From assembly GCA_025992855.1 (NCBI GenBank), contig DAJPGB010000001.1, positions 744,001 to 808,000 on the forward strand: 64,000 nucleotides of DNA. Direction: 5' to 3'. This DNA is from Coriobacteriaceae bacterium. Its GTDB lineage: Bacteria; Actinomycetota; Coriobacteriia; Coriobacteriales; Coriobacteriaceae. The notes below the pieces were generated by a model. That model saw nothing but the letters and a program-made list of their open reading frames with translations, searched no databases and was not told the DNA's origin. Within the stretch, counting starts at the first letter, position 1; the number at the start of each line of letters is the position of its first letter. Below, piece after piece: positions 16,570-24,555 of the stretch. Both the position numbers and the translations under genes were made by a program.

Positions 16570-16573
16570 CAGG

Positions 16574-16747
16574 TTAGTCCCAGAAGCCGTCTTCTTCGTC
16601 CTCGGATTTGGGTCCGCGGTCGACGTACATCTTATGGGTGCGCTTCTCCATCACAAAGGCAAGAATCGCAAACAGCAGGATGCCGCCGGCGAAAAGGATG
16701 GCAAAACCAGTGCGGGTGCCAAACAAATAGGAAAAAACTGCGTCCAT
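16574..16747 (-). CDS. Small membrane protein, 57 residues
   Basis: This short gene starts MDAVFSYLFGTRTGFAILFA, continues with a strongly hydrophobic helix (to about residue 31), then a basic stretch (MEKRTHKMYVDRG) and an acidic tail ending FWD. The layout is a single-pass protein with a cytoplasmic charged tail. AGAAGG lies upstream of the ATG at a normal distance. It is divergent from serS and convergent with proC. I do not recognise the family. The clean hydrophobic/charged layout and the ribosome site make it a credible gene. Confidence 0.72.
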   Translation of the reverse strand: MDAVFSYLFGTRTGFAILFAGGILLFAILAFVMEKRTHKMYVDRGPKSEDEEDGFWD

Positions 16748-16858
16748 TGGGTGCCTTCTTGCATAGTTGAGTTGGGTCGTAAACGCTCATAAGTATATAC
16801 TTGCCCATACATGTACAAGGTTGCAACCTAAACGGAATGTATATCGCCGGAGGATCTA

Positions 16859-18142
16859 ATGCTTGATATCAAGTTTGTTCGCGAGAACCCCGATGCCATC
16901 GACGCCGCCATGGCCAATCGCCAGACGTCTTGGGACCGCGAGAAGTTCTTTGAGCTCGACGACGAGCGTCGTGCCGTCATCACCGAGGTCGAGGAGCTCC
17001 AGGCCACGCGCAACGCCGAGTCCAAGAAGATCGGTGCCCTGATGAAGGAGGGCAAGAAGGACGAGGCCGAGGCCGCCAAGGAGGCCGTGCGCGCCGTCAA
17101 CGAGAAGATCGACGGTCTGGCCGAGCGCCGCACCGCCCTCGAGCAGGAGCAGTACGACTTTATGGCTCACCTGCCCAACATCCCGTGCGAGGCCACCCCG
17201 CTTGGCAAGGACGAGGACGAGAACATCGAGCGTCGCCGCTGGGGCACCCCGCGCGAGTTCGACTTCGACTTTAAGCCGCACTGGGACCTGGGCACCGACC
17301 TCGACATCCTCGATTTCGAGCGCGGCAACAAGCTCTCCGGTAGCCGCTTCACCGTTCTCGGTGGCGCCGGCGCCCGCCTGGAGCGCGCTCTCATCAACTT
17401 CTTCCTGGACACGCACACCAGCCGTGGCTTTAAGGAGTGGTGGCCGCCCATCGTCGTCAAGCGTCAGACCATGTTTGGTACGGGCCAGCTGCCCAAGTTC
17501 GAGGACGATGCCTATCACGTCTCGGGCGACAACTTCCTGATCCCCACCGCCGAGGTCGTGCTGACCAACCTGCACGCCGGTGAGGTTCTGGACGCCGATA
17601 CCCTGCCGCGCCGCTACACCGCCTTCACCCCCTGCTTCCGCGAGGAGGCCGGCTCTGCTGGTCGCGACACCCGCGGCATCATCCGTCAGCACGAGTTCGA
17701 CAAGGTCGAGATGGTCAAGTTCGCCAAGCCGGAGGAGTCCGACGAGGAGCTCGAGAGCATGACCGCCGAGGCCGAGTACCTGCTGCAGCAGCTGGGCCTG
17801 CCGTATCGCGTGATTAGCCTGTGCACCGGCGACCTGGGCTTCTCTGCCCGTCAGACCTATGACATCGAGGTTTGGCTGCCGAGCTACAACGCCTACAAGG
17901 AGATCAGCTCCTGCTCCAACTGCGGCGACTTCCAGGCTCGTCGCGCCAACATCAAGTATCGCGATCCCGAGAACTTCAAGGGTTCGCGCTATCTGCATAC
18001 CCTCAACGGCTCCGGTCTGCCGGCTGGTCGCACCATGGCCGCCATTCTGGAGAACTACCAGAACGCCGACGGCACCATCACGATCCCCGAGGTTCTGCGT
18101 CCCTACATGGGCGGCCTCGAGAAGATCGAGCCGGTCGCGTAG
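16859..18142 (+). CDS. serS: Seryl-tRNA synthetase
   Basis: The 427-residue class II synthetase charges tRNA-Ser and selenocysteine tRNA. The first 110 residues form the coiled-coil tRNA-binding arm (EELQATRNAESKKIGALMKE). The catalytic core has motif 2 (FREEAGSAGRDTRGIIRQHE) and motif 3 (LNGSGLPAGRTMAAILENYQ). The CGGAGG site just before the ATG is strong. A terminator follows the gene. A tRNA-Ser gene lies 5 kb downstream. Confidence 0.97.
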   Translation: MLDIKFVRENPDAIDAAMANRQTSWDREKFFELDDERRAVITEVEELQATRNAESKKIGALMKEGKKDEAEAAKEAVRAVNEKIDGLAERRTALEQEQYDFMAHLPNIPCEATPLGKDEDENIERRRWGTPREFDFDFKPHWDLGTDLDILDFERGNKLSGSRFTVLGGAGARLERALINFFLDTHTSRGFKEWWPPIVVKRQTMFGTGQLPKFEDDAYHVSGDNFLIPTAEVVLTNLHAGEVLDADTLPRRYTAFTPCFREEAGSAGRDTRGIIRQHEFDKVEMVKFAKPEESDEELESMTAEAEYLLQQLGLPYRVISLCTGDLGFSARQTYDIEVWLPSYNAYKEISSCSNCGDFQARRANIKYRDPENFKGSRYLHTLNGSGLPAGRTMAAILENYQNADGTITIPEVLRPYMGGLEKIEPVA

Positions 18143-18163
18143 GCAAGCTACATAAGCGATTTG

Positions 18164-18195
18164 ATGGGGCGCTCCTGTCTGGGGCGCCCTATTTT
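18164..18195 (+). terminator. Terminator after serS
   Basis: GGGCGC (18167-18172) pairs with GCGCCC (18184-18189) and is followed by TATTTT. Confidence 0.7.
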
Positions 18196-18316
18196 GTGCG
18201 CAGGCCAATACCATGTCGTGCGGACAGCTCAATAGAAAATACACGAACAAACGTTCTGTATACAGCCATCTACCTGCTATGCTTTTGCTAGATAAGAGCG
18301 AGAGAAAGGGGATGCA

Positions 18317-18694
18317 ATGGAGTTGTTCGATGAACGGGTAGTTATGTTCGAGAGCGATGAGGACGGCGAGTACCTGCTGGTAACGTGCGAGCCGTCTGGC
18401 ATGGGTGGCTTGGTGGTTCGGCAGACGAGCGAGGGACCATTGACGCAATGGTGCTATGAGGAGTCGCCACATGTGATCGAGACGTTTGTGGCGCACGAGG
18501 GGCTTGTTGCCCTTGAGCATTTCTATGGGGTCCGGACATCTAACCAGGTTGCTCGAATGCTGAGCATCTCGTTTGCCGACTACGACTGCGCCCAACGGGT
18601 GCGGTCGCTCCTGGGGGAGCTTGGCGCAGGGTTCGATGTGATTGAAAAGCCAATCGATCGCACGGGGAGCGCTGATGTATGCGGAGCAGCATGA
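18317..18694 (+). CDS. Hypothetical protein, 125 residues
   Basis: I do not recognise the family. The protein is soluble, acidic in its first half (MFESDEDGEYLLV) and has no signal peptide, membrane segment or cofactor motif. GAGAAAGGGG precedes the ATG at 18317 at a suitable distance, and codon use fits the neighbours, so it is probably real. It lies alone between the serS terminator and the tRNA-Arg promoter. Confidence 0.65.
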   Translation: MELFDERVVMFESDEDGEYLLVTCEPSGMGGLVVRQTSEGPLTQWCYEESPHVIETFVAHEGLVALEHFYGVRTSNQVARMLSISFADYDCAQRVRSLLGELGAGFDVIEKPIDRTGSADVCGAA

Positions 18695-18731
18695 TAAAAA
18701 CTGCGTTTCATAAAAAAGTTTGAGATTGCGC

Positions 18732-18760
18732 TTGACTCCAATAAGCTAAAGTGGTTTTAT
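18732..18760 (+). promoter_or_regulatory. Promoter of first tRNA-Arg
   Basis: TTGACT (18732-18737) and TTTTAT (18755-18760) are 17 bases apart, just before the tRNA. Confidence 0.65.
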
Positions 18761-18772
18761 ATGTCTTGCGCT

Positions 18773-18849
18773 GCGGCGTTACCTCAGCTGGATAGAGGGT
18801 CTGACTACGAATCAGAACGTCATAGGTTCGAATCCTATACGCCGCACCA
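18773..18849 (+). tRNA. tRNA-Arg (ACG), copy 1
   Basis: The 77-nt cloverleaf has acceptor GCGGCGT/ACGCCGC, anticodon stem TCTGA/TCAGA with loop CTACGAA (anticodon ACG, normally inosine-modified), T-loop TTCGAAT and encoded CCA. Copies 2 and 3 are identical in sequence. Confidence 0.95.
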
Positions 18850-18859
18850 ATTGAACTTG

Positions 18860-18889
18860 AAAGCCTCCGGCAACGGGGGCTTTTCTTTT
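18860..18889 (+). terminator. Terminator of tRNA-Arg copy 1
   Basis: AAGCCTCCG/CGGGGGCTT around a CAA-type loop, followed by TTCTTTT. Confidence 0.8.
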
Positions 18890-18911
18890 ATGGCAACACC
18901 GCATGGATTCG

Positions 18912-20265
18912 GGCTTATAGGACAAAATGTGTGTCCACGTTGGGGGCATCGGCGCAGGTCGATGCCCCTTTTTCAGCCGTTTAAATTCCGTGCCCGCTTT
19001 TAACCGCTCGGACAGAATGTGTGTCCGGTTGCCTGTCGTTCCCGCAGGTAGATAACCTTTTCCGGAACCGTTAAATACACTTTCGGAAGAGGTGCCCATG
19101 AAGGCCGTTTATTGCCCCTACTGCGGCGGTCGGACCAAGCGCAACGGCAGGACCTCATCGGGGTCCCAGCGGTGGAGGTGCACGGCCTGCGGCGCGTCGA
19201 CGACGGTGAGGTACGACGACGCGGCGGCGAGGCTCGAGGAGTTCCTCGGGTGGCTCCTCTCGAAGGACTCGCAGGCCGCGATGCCGGGCGCCGGGCGGTC
19301 CTTCAGGCGCAGGACGGCCGAGTTCTGGGATGTCTGGCCCATGCCCGTCCCCGACGGCGAGCTCCATCGCGTGCTCCACGTCGACGGGATCTGGGTCGCG
19401 CGCGACCTCGTCGTGCTCATATGCTGCAGCGGCGAGAGGGTGGTCTCCTGGTACATGGCGAGGTCGGAGAACTCGAGGGCGTGGTCGGCCCTCATGGCGC
19501 CGATCCCGGCGCCCGAGGTGGTCGTCACCGACGGCGGGAGCGGGTTCGCCAAGGCCGTGCGCGAGACCTGGCCGCGCACCAGGGTCCAGAGGTGCACCTT
19601 CCACGCCTTCTCGCGGGTCAAGCGCTACACGACGACGCGGCCGAAGCTCCAGGCGGGGCGCGAGCTCTACCTCATCGCGCGCGACCTCATGGGCATCGAG
19701 ACGCTGCACCAGGCGGAGCTCTGGGCCGAGCGCTACCTCGACTGGTGCGGGTTCTGGGCCGACTTCCTGGAGGACAGGACCGTGGTGGACGGCAGGAGGG
19801 CCTGCACCCACGAGAGGCTGAGGCGGGCGCGCTCGTCGCTGTCGTCGCTGGTGTCGGCGGGGACGCTGTTCACCTACCTCGACCCCGCCCTGGCCAAGGC
19901 CGGCCCGCTGCCGTCGACCAACAACATGATCGAGGGAGGGGTGAACTCGCAGCTGAGGGCCGTACTGCGCAACCACCGGGGGCTGACGTCGGTCAAGCGC
20001 GTTAAGGCGGTGTTCTGGTGGTGCCACGCGCACTCGGGGGACGCGAGGACGGCGCGCGAGAAGCTCGCCGCGATGCCGACCGACGCGGACATCGACTTCC
20101 TGTTCAGCGTCTACTCCGCCTCGCCGTCGCGCGAGGACGGAGGGCCGGAGTGGGGCGACAGGGCCGTGTGGGAGGACCTCCACCACAGGGACCCGTACCC
20201 GTTCTGGCTGGATTAATGGATGGAAACTGATGTTCTATCGGGACACACATTTTGTCCTATAAGCC
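18912..20265. mobile_element. IS1249-type (IS256-family) insertion sequence
   Basis: The element is 1354 bp with perfect 25-bp terminal inverted repeats beginning GGCTTATAGGACAAAATGTG (18912-18936 and 20241-20265). It is flanked by the 8-bp target duplication TGGATTCG (18904-18911 and 20266-20273), as expected for the IS256 group. The left interior holds a second partial copy of the end (GGACAGAATGTGTGTCC, near 19013-19029). The insertion is inside the inverted T-arm of the module behind tRNA-Arg copy 1. Confidence 0.93.
19098..20216 (+). CDS. IS1249-family transposase
   Basis: The 372-residue protein has an N-terminal zinc-finger-like motif (CPYCGG, then RWRCTACG), followed by a DDE domain with HVDGIWVARDL (Asp96), VVTDGGSGFAKAV (Asp145) and NNMIEGGVNSQLR (Glu279), all typical of IS1249 transposases. 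The ATG at 19098 follows GGAAGAGG. A GTG two codons upstream is also possible. The frame is intact and both element ends are present, so it appears active. Confidence 0.92.
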   Translation: MKAVYCPYCGGRTKRNGRTSSGSQRWRCTACGASTTVRYDDAAARLEEFLGWLLSKDSQAAMPGAGRSFRRRTAEFWDVWPMPVPDGELHRVLHVDGIWVARDLVVLICCSGERVVSWYMARSENSRAWSALMAPIPAPEVVVTDGGSGFAKAVRETWPRTRVQRCTFHAFSRVKRYTTTRPKLQAGRELYLIARDLMGIETLHQAELWAERYLDWCGFWADFLEDRTVVDGRRACTHERLRRARSSLSSLVSAGTLFTYLDPALAKAGPLPSTNNMIEGGVNSQLRAVLRNHRGLTSVKRVKAVFWWCHAHSGDARTAREKLAAMPTDADIDFLFSVYSASPSREDGGPEWGDRAVWEDLHHRDPYPFWLD

Positions 20266-20383
20266 TGGATTCGAACCTCGGTCGAGGCGCGGGCGTCAAG
20301 AAAACGCGGAGCGTTTTTAGCCCGCGGGCGAGCGCGCCGGCAGGCGGGCGAAGCCGGTGCGGATCCGCGAAGCGGATGCGCGG
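20266..20383 (+). repeat. Post-tRNA module behind tRNA-Arg copy 1
   Basis: GGATTCGAACCT (20267-20278) is the reverse complement of the tRNA-Arg T-arm. Three hairpins follow: AAAACGC/GCGTTTT, GCCGGC/GCCGGT and ATCCGC/GCGGAT, nearly identical in the last two to the tRNA-Leu module. The 5' boundary has been moved away from its tRNA by the IS1249-type element. Confidence 0.82.
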
Positions 20384-20443
20384 AATCCTATACGCCGCAC
20401 CAATCGAACTTGAAGCCTCCGTGCAACGGGGGCTTTTCTTTTT
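20384..20443 (+). repeat. Second copy of tRNA-Arg 3' end and terminator
   Basis: AATCCTATACGCCGCACCA (20384-20402) repeats the tRNA-Arg 3' end, followed by a slightly altered trailer and terminator (AAGCCTCCGTGCAACGGGGG, then T run). It is not a complete tRNA. Confidence 0.82.
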
Positions 20444-20566
20444 TGGAAACCATGCATGGATTCGAACCTCGGTCGAGGCGCGAGCGTCTTAATCATCACT
20501 TCGTAAAATTTTTCCAAATTGTCGCTTGACCCATCGAGGGGTCACGTGCATAATAATCCGTGCGTT
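20444..20566 (+). other. Truncated second module start and promoter of tRNA-Arg copy 2
   Basis: GGATTCGAACCTCGGTCGAG at 20458 repeats the beginning of the module at 20267 but stops after GCGCGAGCGTC, with no hairpins following. The rest holds the promoter of tRNA-Arg copy 2: TTGACC (20526-20531) and CATAAT (20549-20554), 17 bases apart. Confidence 0.7.
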
Positions 20567-20643
20567 GCGGCGTTACCTCAGCTGGATAGAGGGTCTGACT
20601 ACGAATCAGAACGTCATAGGTTCGAATCCTATACGCCGCACCA
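20567..20643 (+). tRNA. tRNA-Arg (ACG), copy 2
   Basis: Identical to copy 1 over all 77 nt including CCA. It has its own promoter and terminator (20654-20682). Confidence 0.95.
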
Positions 20644-20653
20644 ACTGAACTTT

Positions 20654-20682
20654 AAAGCCTCCGGTAACGGAGGCTTTTCTTA
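20654..20682 (+). terminator. Terminator of tRNA-Arg copy 2
   Basis: AAAGCCTCCG pairs with CGGAGGCTTT around GTAA-type loop, followed by TCTTAT. Confidence 0.75.
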
Positions 20683-20791
20683 TATGTCGACATACTTGAG
20701 GAGTTGCTTTCGCCGTGTTTGAAAGTATCGAGTCGATCGACTGCATCAAATGAGTAAAAATCAAATTCGATAACTTTTTTTGAAAAAATGC

Positions 20792-20820
20792 TTGACCATT
20801 ATTCAGTCCCTGTGCATAAT
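20792..20820 (+). promoter_or_regulatory. Promoter of tRNA-Arg copy 3
   Basis: TTGACC (20792-20797) and CATAAT (20815-20820), 17 bases apart, the same boxes as before copy 2. Confidence 0.75.
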
Positions 20821-20832
20821 AATCAACAAGTC

Positions 20833-20909
20833 GCGGCGTTACCTCAGCTGGATAGAGGGTCTGACTACGAATCAGAACGTCATAGGTTCGAATCCTATAC
20901 GCCGCACCA
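20833..20909 (+). tRNA. tRNA-Arg (ACG), copy 3
   Basis: Third identical 77-nt copy. A terminator (AAGCTCCCG/CGGGGGCTT, 20920-20949) follows. No inverted T-arm is seen after this copy or after copy 2. Confidence 0.95.
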
Positions 20910-20919
20910 TTTGAGATTA

Positions 20920-20949
20920 AAGCTCCCGGCAACGGGGGCTTTTCTTTTG
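20920..20949 (+). terminator. Terminator of tRNA-Arg copy 3
   Basis: AAGCTCCCGGCAACGGGGGC hairpin followed by TTTTCTTTT. Confidence 0.75.
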
Positions 20950-21072
20950 CGCCAGCTTGAGTGCTTTCGTCCAAAGGGACGATTTCCTGTCGACTCGTGT
21001 AAGATTCCGAGTAGATGTCGCGACTTATTCGCGACCACTCCTTCTTCAAGCGACCGATCAGGGTGATATTCC

Positions 21073-23514
21073 GTGGCAGAGCGTCCGACATACAAGCTCA
21101 GGTTTCTCGATCCCAAGAAGCGCTTTCCGGCGATGCCCGAGCAGCCTGCGGGACGCTCATATGGCGTGGTCTGGAAACTCTTTGGCGAGGATCAGCATGA
21201 ATCTTGTTATGTCGTCGAATTCGTTGGCAAAAGCCATGTGTCGCTTTTGGGCTACGTAAGCGTTTCGGGTGAGGTGTACAAGGTGGACCGCCCCGTCAGC
21301 GAGGCTCCGCTGCCCAACGATCCCGACATGGAACTGGTCCTTGACGAGTCGGACTCCGGTATTGGTGAGATTATGGTGAGGGGAGCAAACGGCACGATGC
21401 GCGCGTGCGCGCGAACCGTCGGCTCTCCCGAAGGTCCCATGCGCGAACAGTCCGATCACGAGACATGGAATTCGGCCCGCTCCCTTCCTTACGGTGAGTT
21501 CATGGCATCGATGTTCCTGCGCTACGTGATATTCGCTGACTCCGAAAATACCATTGCGAGCACAGCGGACGCCGACGGACTCGACGAGGGTATGCAAAAC
21601 GTTGTCGACAAGATCAAGCTCGTAAAGTTGCCCGAGCCGGTCGAGGTGTTTTTGGGCTTTAACACGACACCGCTACCTGACGCTATCGAGACGCTGCTCT
21701 ACCGCGTTGACCATGCCGAGAATCCGAGCGGTATCGAGCGCTATGCCGCCGCCCTTATGAGTGAAATTGACTTGCCCCGCTTGCGCACCATCGCCGCTAA
21801 GTCCGAGATGAGCCTGGCTCGCATCGATCGCTCAAAGCTTTTCTATCTCAATTTTGATCGTAGTCTGCTAGACCAGGACGAGATTGACACGCTGCTCGCC
21901 ATCGAGTGCCGTCTCAACCGCCTCTCCGGCATCCTTGAGCGCATTGGGGCTGGATTGGCCCCCGCGGCCTCGTCGCCGAGCCTTGAGGGCTGTGCGCTCT
22001 TTGATTCGTGGCATATCGCTAAGACGACCAACGATGTTCCCCGACTGCTCGATACGGCCTCGAGCGATAACCCGTGGGCCAAACCGGGAACGGTTTCGTG
22101 CCAGCCGGGCGGTGAGTGGGATGTGCGTACCCGCTTCGCGCGTATTGTCGAGGCACTAAACGTGGTCACACGGCTCGACTATACCTATCGGGCAAACGTT
22201 GCCGAGGGGATTATGCTCGTTCGGTTTGGGCACTCTGTCGCGGATGCTATGCCTCAACGTGAATACGACGCCCAAGATGACGCCTGGCGCGAGCTGGACG
22301 AGGACACGCGCGCGACCTGGGCCGTGGAGCACGATGCGCGCGTGGCGCTCACGCTTGCGGCAGCGTGTTTTGCCGCGGGCACCTGCATCACGCGCTGCTA
22401 TGTGCAGATTGCTGCTCCCGACAGTGGGCAGGGCGAGCGCGTTGTCGCAACATATTTCTTTGGGCGCGCGGCCTATCTGGCCGATTGCGTGTCTGTCGCC
22501 AAGGATCTTGAGAGCATGGACATGGACGATATGCCGTGCAAGCGTGTGCTTGAGGCGTATGAGTCAACCGCTCCGGAGACGATTGAACCGGCGGAGGTTC
22601 ATGCTCGTCCGCGTGATGACCATCGCATGCTGCCGCCGGCGCTGCGCGATCTGCTGCTTGCCGATACGGCTGACGAGCTGGAGGTCATGGAAGAGGACGA
22701 CGACCCATACGTGGCCCGTGTTGTTGAATTGCGCGAGCAGGCAAAAGTCGACCGTACAGGTGCTTTTGAAGGCTTTTCCCGTCTTGTTGAGGAGTTGGAG
22801 GCTAAGTGCGCCGTCGCCGAGCTTTTGGCGACAGGTCCGGTTCAAACGCAGTTTTGCGATAACCAGCTGGTGCGCATGGTGCTACCGGTGTTGGAAGAAG
22901 ACCGCTCTGTGCGAATCCTTCGTGCGCCCGATGCGCTGTACTTTGCCCAGCACGAGATCTGCAGCTTTTACGCCGAGCAAGAGGACTTTGAACGAGCACT
23001 GCCCGAGGTGCGCCATCTTTACGATCTGGCGCGCTCGTCCATGCAGTCGCACTTTGCGCTCATCAACGTGCTTGCGCGTCTGGAGCGCTTTGACGAGATT
23101 ATCGAGGTGGCGCGCCACGGCCTACGTATTGCCAGCGATCGTTCTGCAATCGGCTACCTGTTCTATCGCTTGGCGTTTGCCTATTGGAATTGCGATCAGC
23201 TCGACCTGGCGCTGGCTTGTTACCGTCTGGTGCCGCGCGGCGAGGAGTCGGGCAGCAGCGCGCTGGAAGAAATGCAGGGCCTTATGAACGAGATGGGCGT
23301 CAGCGGGCCTCCGACGTTCGAGGAAGCGGTCGAGACCATCCACAAGGCTGGACTAGAGCTGCCGCCAGTGTCCGCCGTGACGAATCAGCTGGCAGATGCC
23401 GCTGTGCAACTGGTCGACAACGGTTTCTTTTTCCTGGCGCGCGGTTGTATCTTCCAAATGTGGCGCACCATGGGCAACGACGAGCTCGGCTCCCTCAACC
23501 ACTCGCTGGGGTAG
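21073..23514 (+). CDS. Large hypothetical protein with C-terminal TPR-like repeats
   Basis: I do not recognise the first two thirds of this 813-residue protein; it is soluble, acidic and has no signal peptide. The last 250 residues look like tetratricopeptide helices (ALYFAQHEICSFYAEQEDFE, then LINVLARLERFDEIIEVARH and YRLAFAYWNCDQLDLALACY), a scaffold for protein-protein contacts. The frame opens with GTG at 21073 after AGGGTG. It stands alone between the tRNA-Arg cluster and tRNA-Ser, so context gives no function. Confidence 0.75.
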   Translation: MAERPTYKLRFLDPKKRFPAMPEQPAGRSYGVVWKLFGEDQHESCYVVEFVGKSHVSLLGYVSVSGEVYKVDRPVSEAPLPNDPDMELVLDESDSGIGEIMVRGANGTMRACARTVGSPEGPMREQSDHETWNSARSLPYGEFMASMFLRYVIFADSENTIASTADADGLDEGMQNVVDKIKLVKLPEPVEVFLGFNTTPLPDAIETLLYRVDHAENPSGIERYAAALMSEIDLPRLRTIAAKSEMSLARIDRSKLFYLNFDRSLLDQDEIDTLLAIECRLNRLSGILERIGAGLAPAASSPSLEGCALFDSWHIAKTTNDVPRLLDTASSDNPWAKPGTVSCQPGGEWDVRTRFARIVEALNVVTRLDYTYRANVAEGIMLVRFGHSVADAMPQREYDAQDDAWRELDEDTRATWAVEHDARVALTLAAACFAAGTCITRCYVQIAAPDSGQGERVVATYFFGRAAYLADCVSVAKDLESMDMDDMPCKRVLEAYESTAPETIEPAEVHARPRDDHRMLPPALRDLLLADTADELEVMEEDDDPYVARVVELREQAKVDRTGAFEGFSRLVEELEAKCAVAELLATGPVQTQFCDNQLVRMVLPVLEEDRSVRILRAPDALYFAQHEICSFYAEQEDFERALPEVRHLYDLARSSMQSHFALINVLARLERFDEIIEVARHGLRIASDRSAIGYLFYRLAFAYWNCDQLDLALACYRLVPRGEESGSSALEEMQGLMNEMGVSGPPTFEEAVETIHKAGLELPPVSAVTNQLADAAVQLVDNGFFFLARGCIFQMWRTMGNDELGSLNHSLG

Positions 23515-23563
23515 GCGAAGCTTTCAAGAAGGAAAGGCTGCTAGGCAATTAGAAAATTTCCTC

Positions 23564-23592
23564 TTGCCCATCCTTGGCTGTTTGGTTACTAT
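23564..23592 (+). promoter_or_regulatory. Promoter of tRNA-Ser
   Basis: TTGCCC (23564-23569) and TACTAT (23587-23592) are 17 bases apart. Confidence 0.65.
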
Positions 23593-23606
23593 AGAACGGC
23601 TGTTAC

Positions 23607-23697
23607 GGAGAGCTGACCGAGAGGCCGAAGGTGCTCGCCTGCTAAGCGAGTATGCCCCAAAAGGGCATCTGGGGTTCGAATCCCCAGCTCTCCGCCA
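23607..23697 (+). tRNA. tRNA-Ser (GCT)
   Basis: The 91-nt class II tRNA has acceptor GGAGAGC/GCTCTCC, anticodon stem CTCGC/GCGAG with loop CTGCTAA (anticodon GCT), a long variable arm (TGCCCCAAAAGGGCA), T-loop TTCGAAT, discriminator G and encoded CCA. Confidence 0.95.
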
Positions 23698-23711
23698 GTA
23701 CGAATTTGAAG

Positions 23712-23738
23712 AAGGGTCCCATTTGGGGCCCTTTTTAT
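23712..23738 (+). terminator. Terminator of tRNA-Ser
   Basis: AGGGTCCC pairs with GGGGCCCT around ATTT, followed by TTTTATT. Confidence 0.75.
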
Positions 23739-23746
23739 TATCAAGA

Positions 23747-23806
23747 ATGGCGGCTGGGGATTCGAACCTCAAAAAAGGAGGCATCCTTTCGGACGCCTCC
23801 TTTCAG
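23747..23806 (+). repeat. Inverted T-arm and extra hairpin behind tRNA-Ser
   Basis: CTGGGGATTCGAACC (23754-23768) is the reverse complement of 15 bases of the tRNA-Ser T-arm. It is followed by a GGAGGCATCC/GGACGCCTCC hairpin with T run instead of the three-hairpin module seen at Phe, Leu and Arg. The IS200-type tandem begins directly after it. Confidence 0.75.
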
Positions 23807-24555
23807 TTCAAGACTTTAGTCTGCTGGGCGCGCAGCGGCCAGCTTCAACCCACCCGCTATGCGGGTGGAGACAAACGGCTTTACAAAGCCACCCCTCCGA
23901 CCGATATTGACGATTGTTCAGGCCGTCAAGAACTCGAGTCGAAGGGGTGGTCGCCATGGCCCAGAAGGCCTACAGCCTTTCCCACACGAGGTGGATGTGC
24001 AAGTACCACATCGTGTTCACGCCGAAGTATAGGCGCAAAGTGATCTACAACCAAATCAGGAGCGACATAGGGGAGATCCTCAGGAAGCTGTGCGAGTACA
24101 AGGGGATCGAGATAATCGAGGGGCACCTGATGCCCGACCACGTGCACGTGCTGCTGGCGATCCCGCCGAAGTACAGCGTCGCGAGCGTCATGGGCTACCT
24201 GAAGGGGAAGAGCTCGCTGATGATATTCGACAGGCACGCCAACCTCAAGTACAAGTTCGGCAACAGGAAGTTCTGGGCGGAGGGCCACTGCGTGTCCACC
24301 GTCGGCCTGAACGAGGCGACGATCGCCAAGTACATCAGGGAGCAGGAGTCCCACGACATCGCGCTGGACAAGCTGAGCGTGAAGGAGTACGAGGACCCCT
24401 TCAAGAGGAGGTGACCCCGCCGGTTCGACCGGCGCGCCACGGGTCAAGATGCACTAGGCCTGGACGAAGTCCGGGCCCGCGCCTTTAGACGCGAGCCCGG
24501 AGCCCGTGGGTTATACCCTAAGAGCAAACCACCCTTTTTAAGGGTGGTTCTGATT
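23807..24555 (+). mobile_element. IS200-type element, copy 1 of a tandem pair
   Basis: The unit is about 748 bp and repeats head to tail with the next unit. It begins near TTCAAGACTTTAGTC, has a left-end hairpin (CCACCCGC/GCGGGTGG near 23850-23870), a tnpA gene, a structured 3' tail and a right-end hairpin (AACCACCC/GGGTGGTT). Exact cleavage points cannot be fixed because IS200 elements have no inverted repeats or target duplication. Confidence 0.85.
23956..24414 (+). CDS. tnpA: IS200/IS605-family transposase TnpA, copy 1
   Basis: The 152-residue single-strand transposase has the HUH motif in EGHLMPDHVHVLLAIPPKY (His62, His64) and the catalytic tyrosine in ATIAKYIREQ (Tyr126). Residue 108 is Ala (KFWAEGHC), while copy 2 has Val. 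The ATG at 23956 is chosen because it matches the family N-terminus (MAQKAYSLSHTRWMCKYHIV); an in-frame upstream start adds a noncoding-like extension. No tnpB accompanies it. Confidence 0.93.
   Translation: MAQKAYSLSHTRWMCKYHIVFTPKYRRKVIYNQIRSDIGEILRKLCEYKGIEIIEGHLMPDHVHVLLAIPPKYSVASVMGYLKGKSSLMIFDRHANLKYKFGNRKFWAEGHCVSTVGLNEATIAKYIREQESHDIALDKLSVKEYEDPFKRR

Noticed and set aside
18812..20943. Small frames over tRNA genes ending in GFEP-like residues
   Set aside because: They are translations of tRNA T-arms and trailers, a common false gene.
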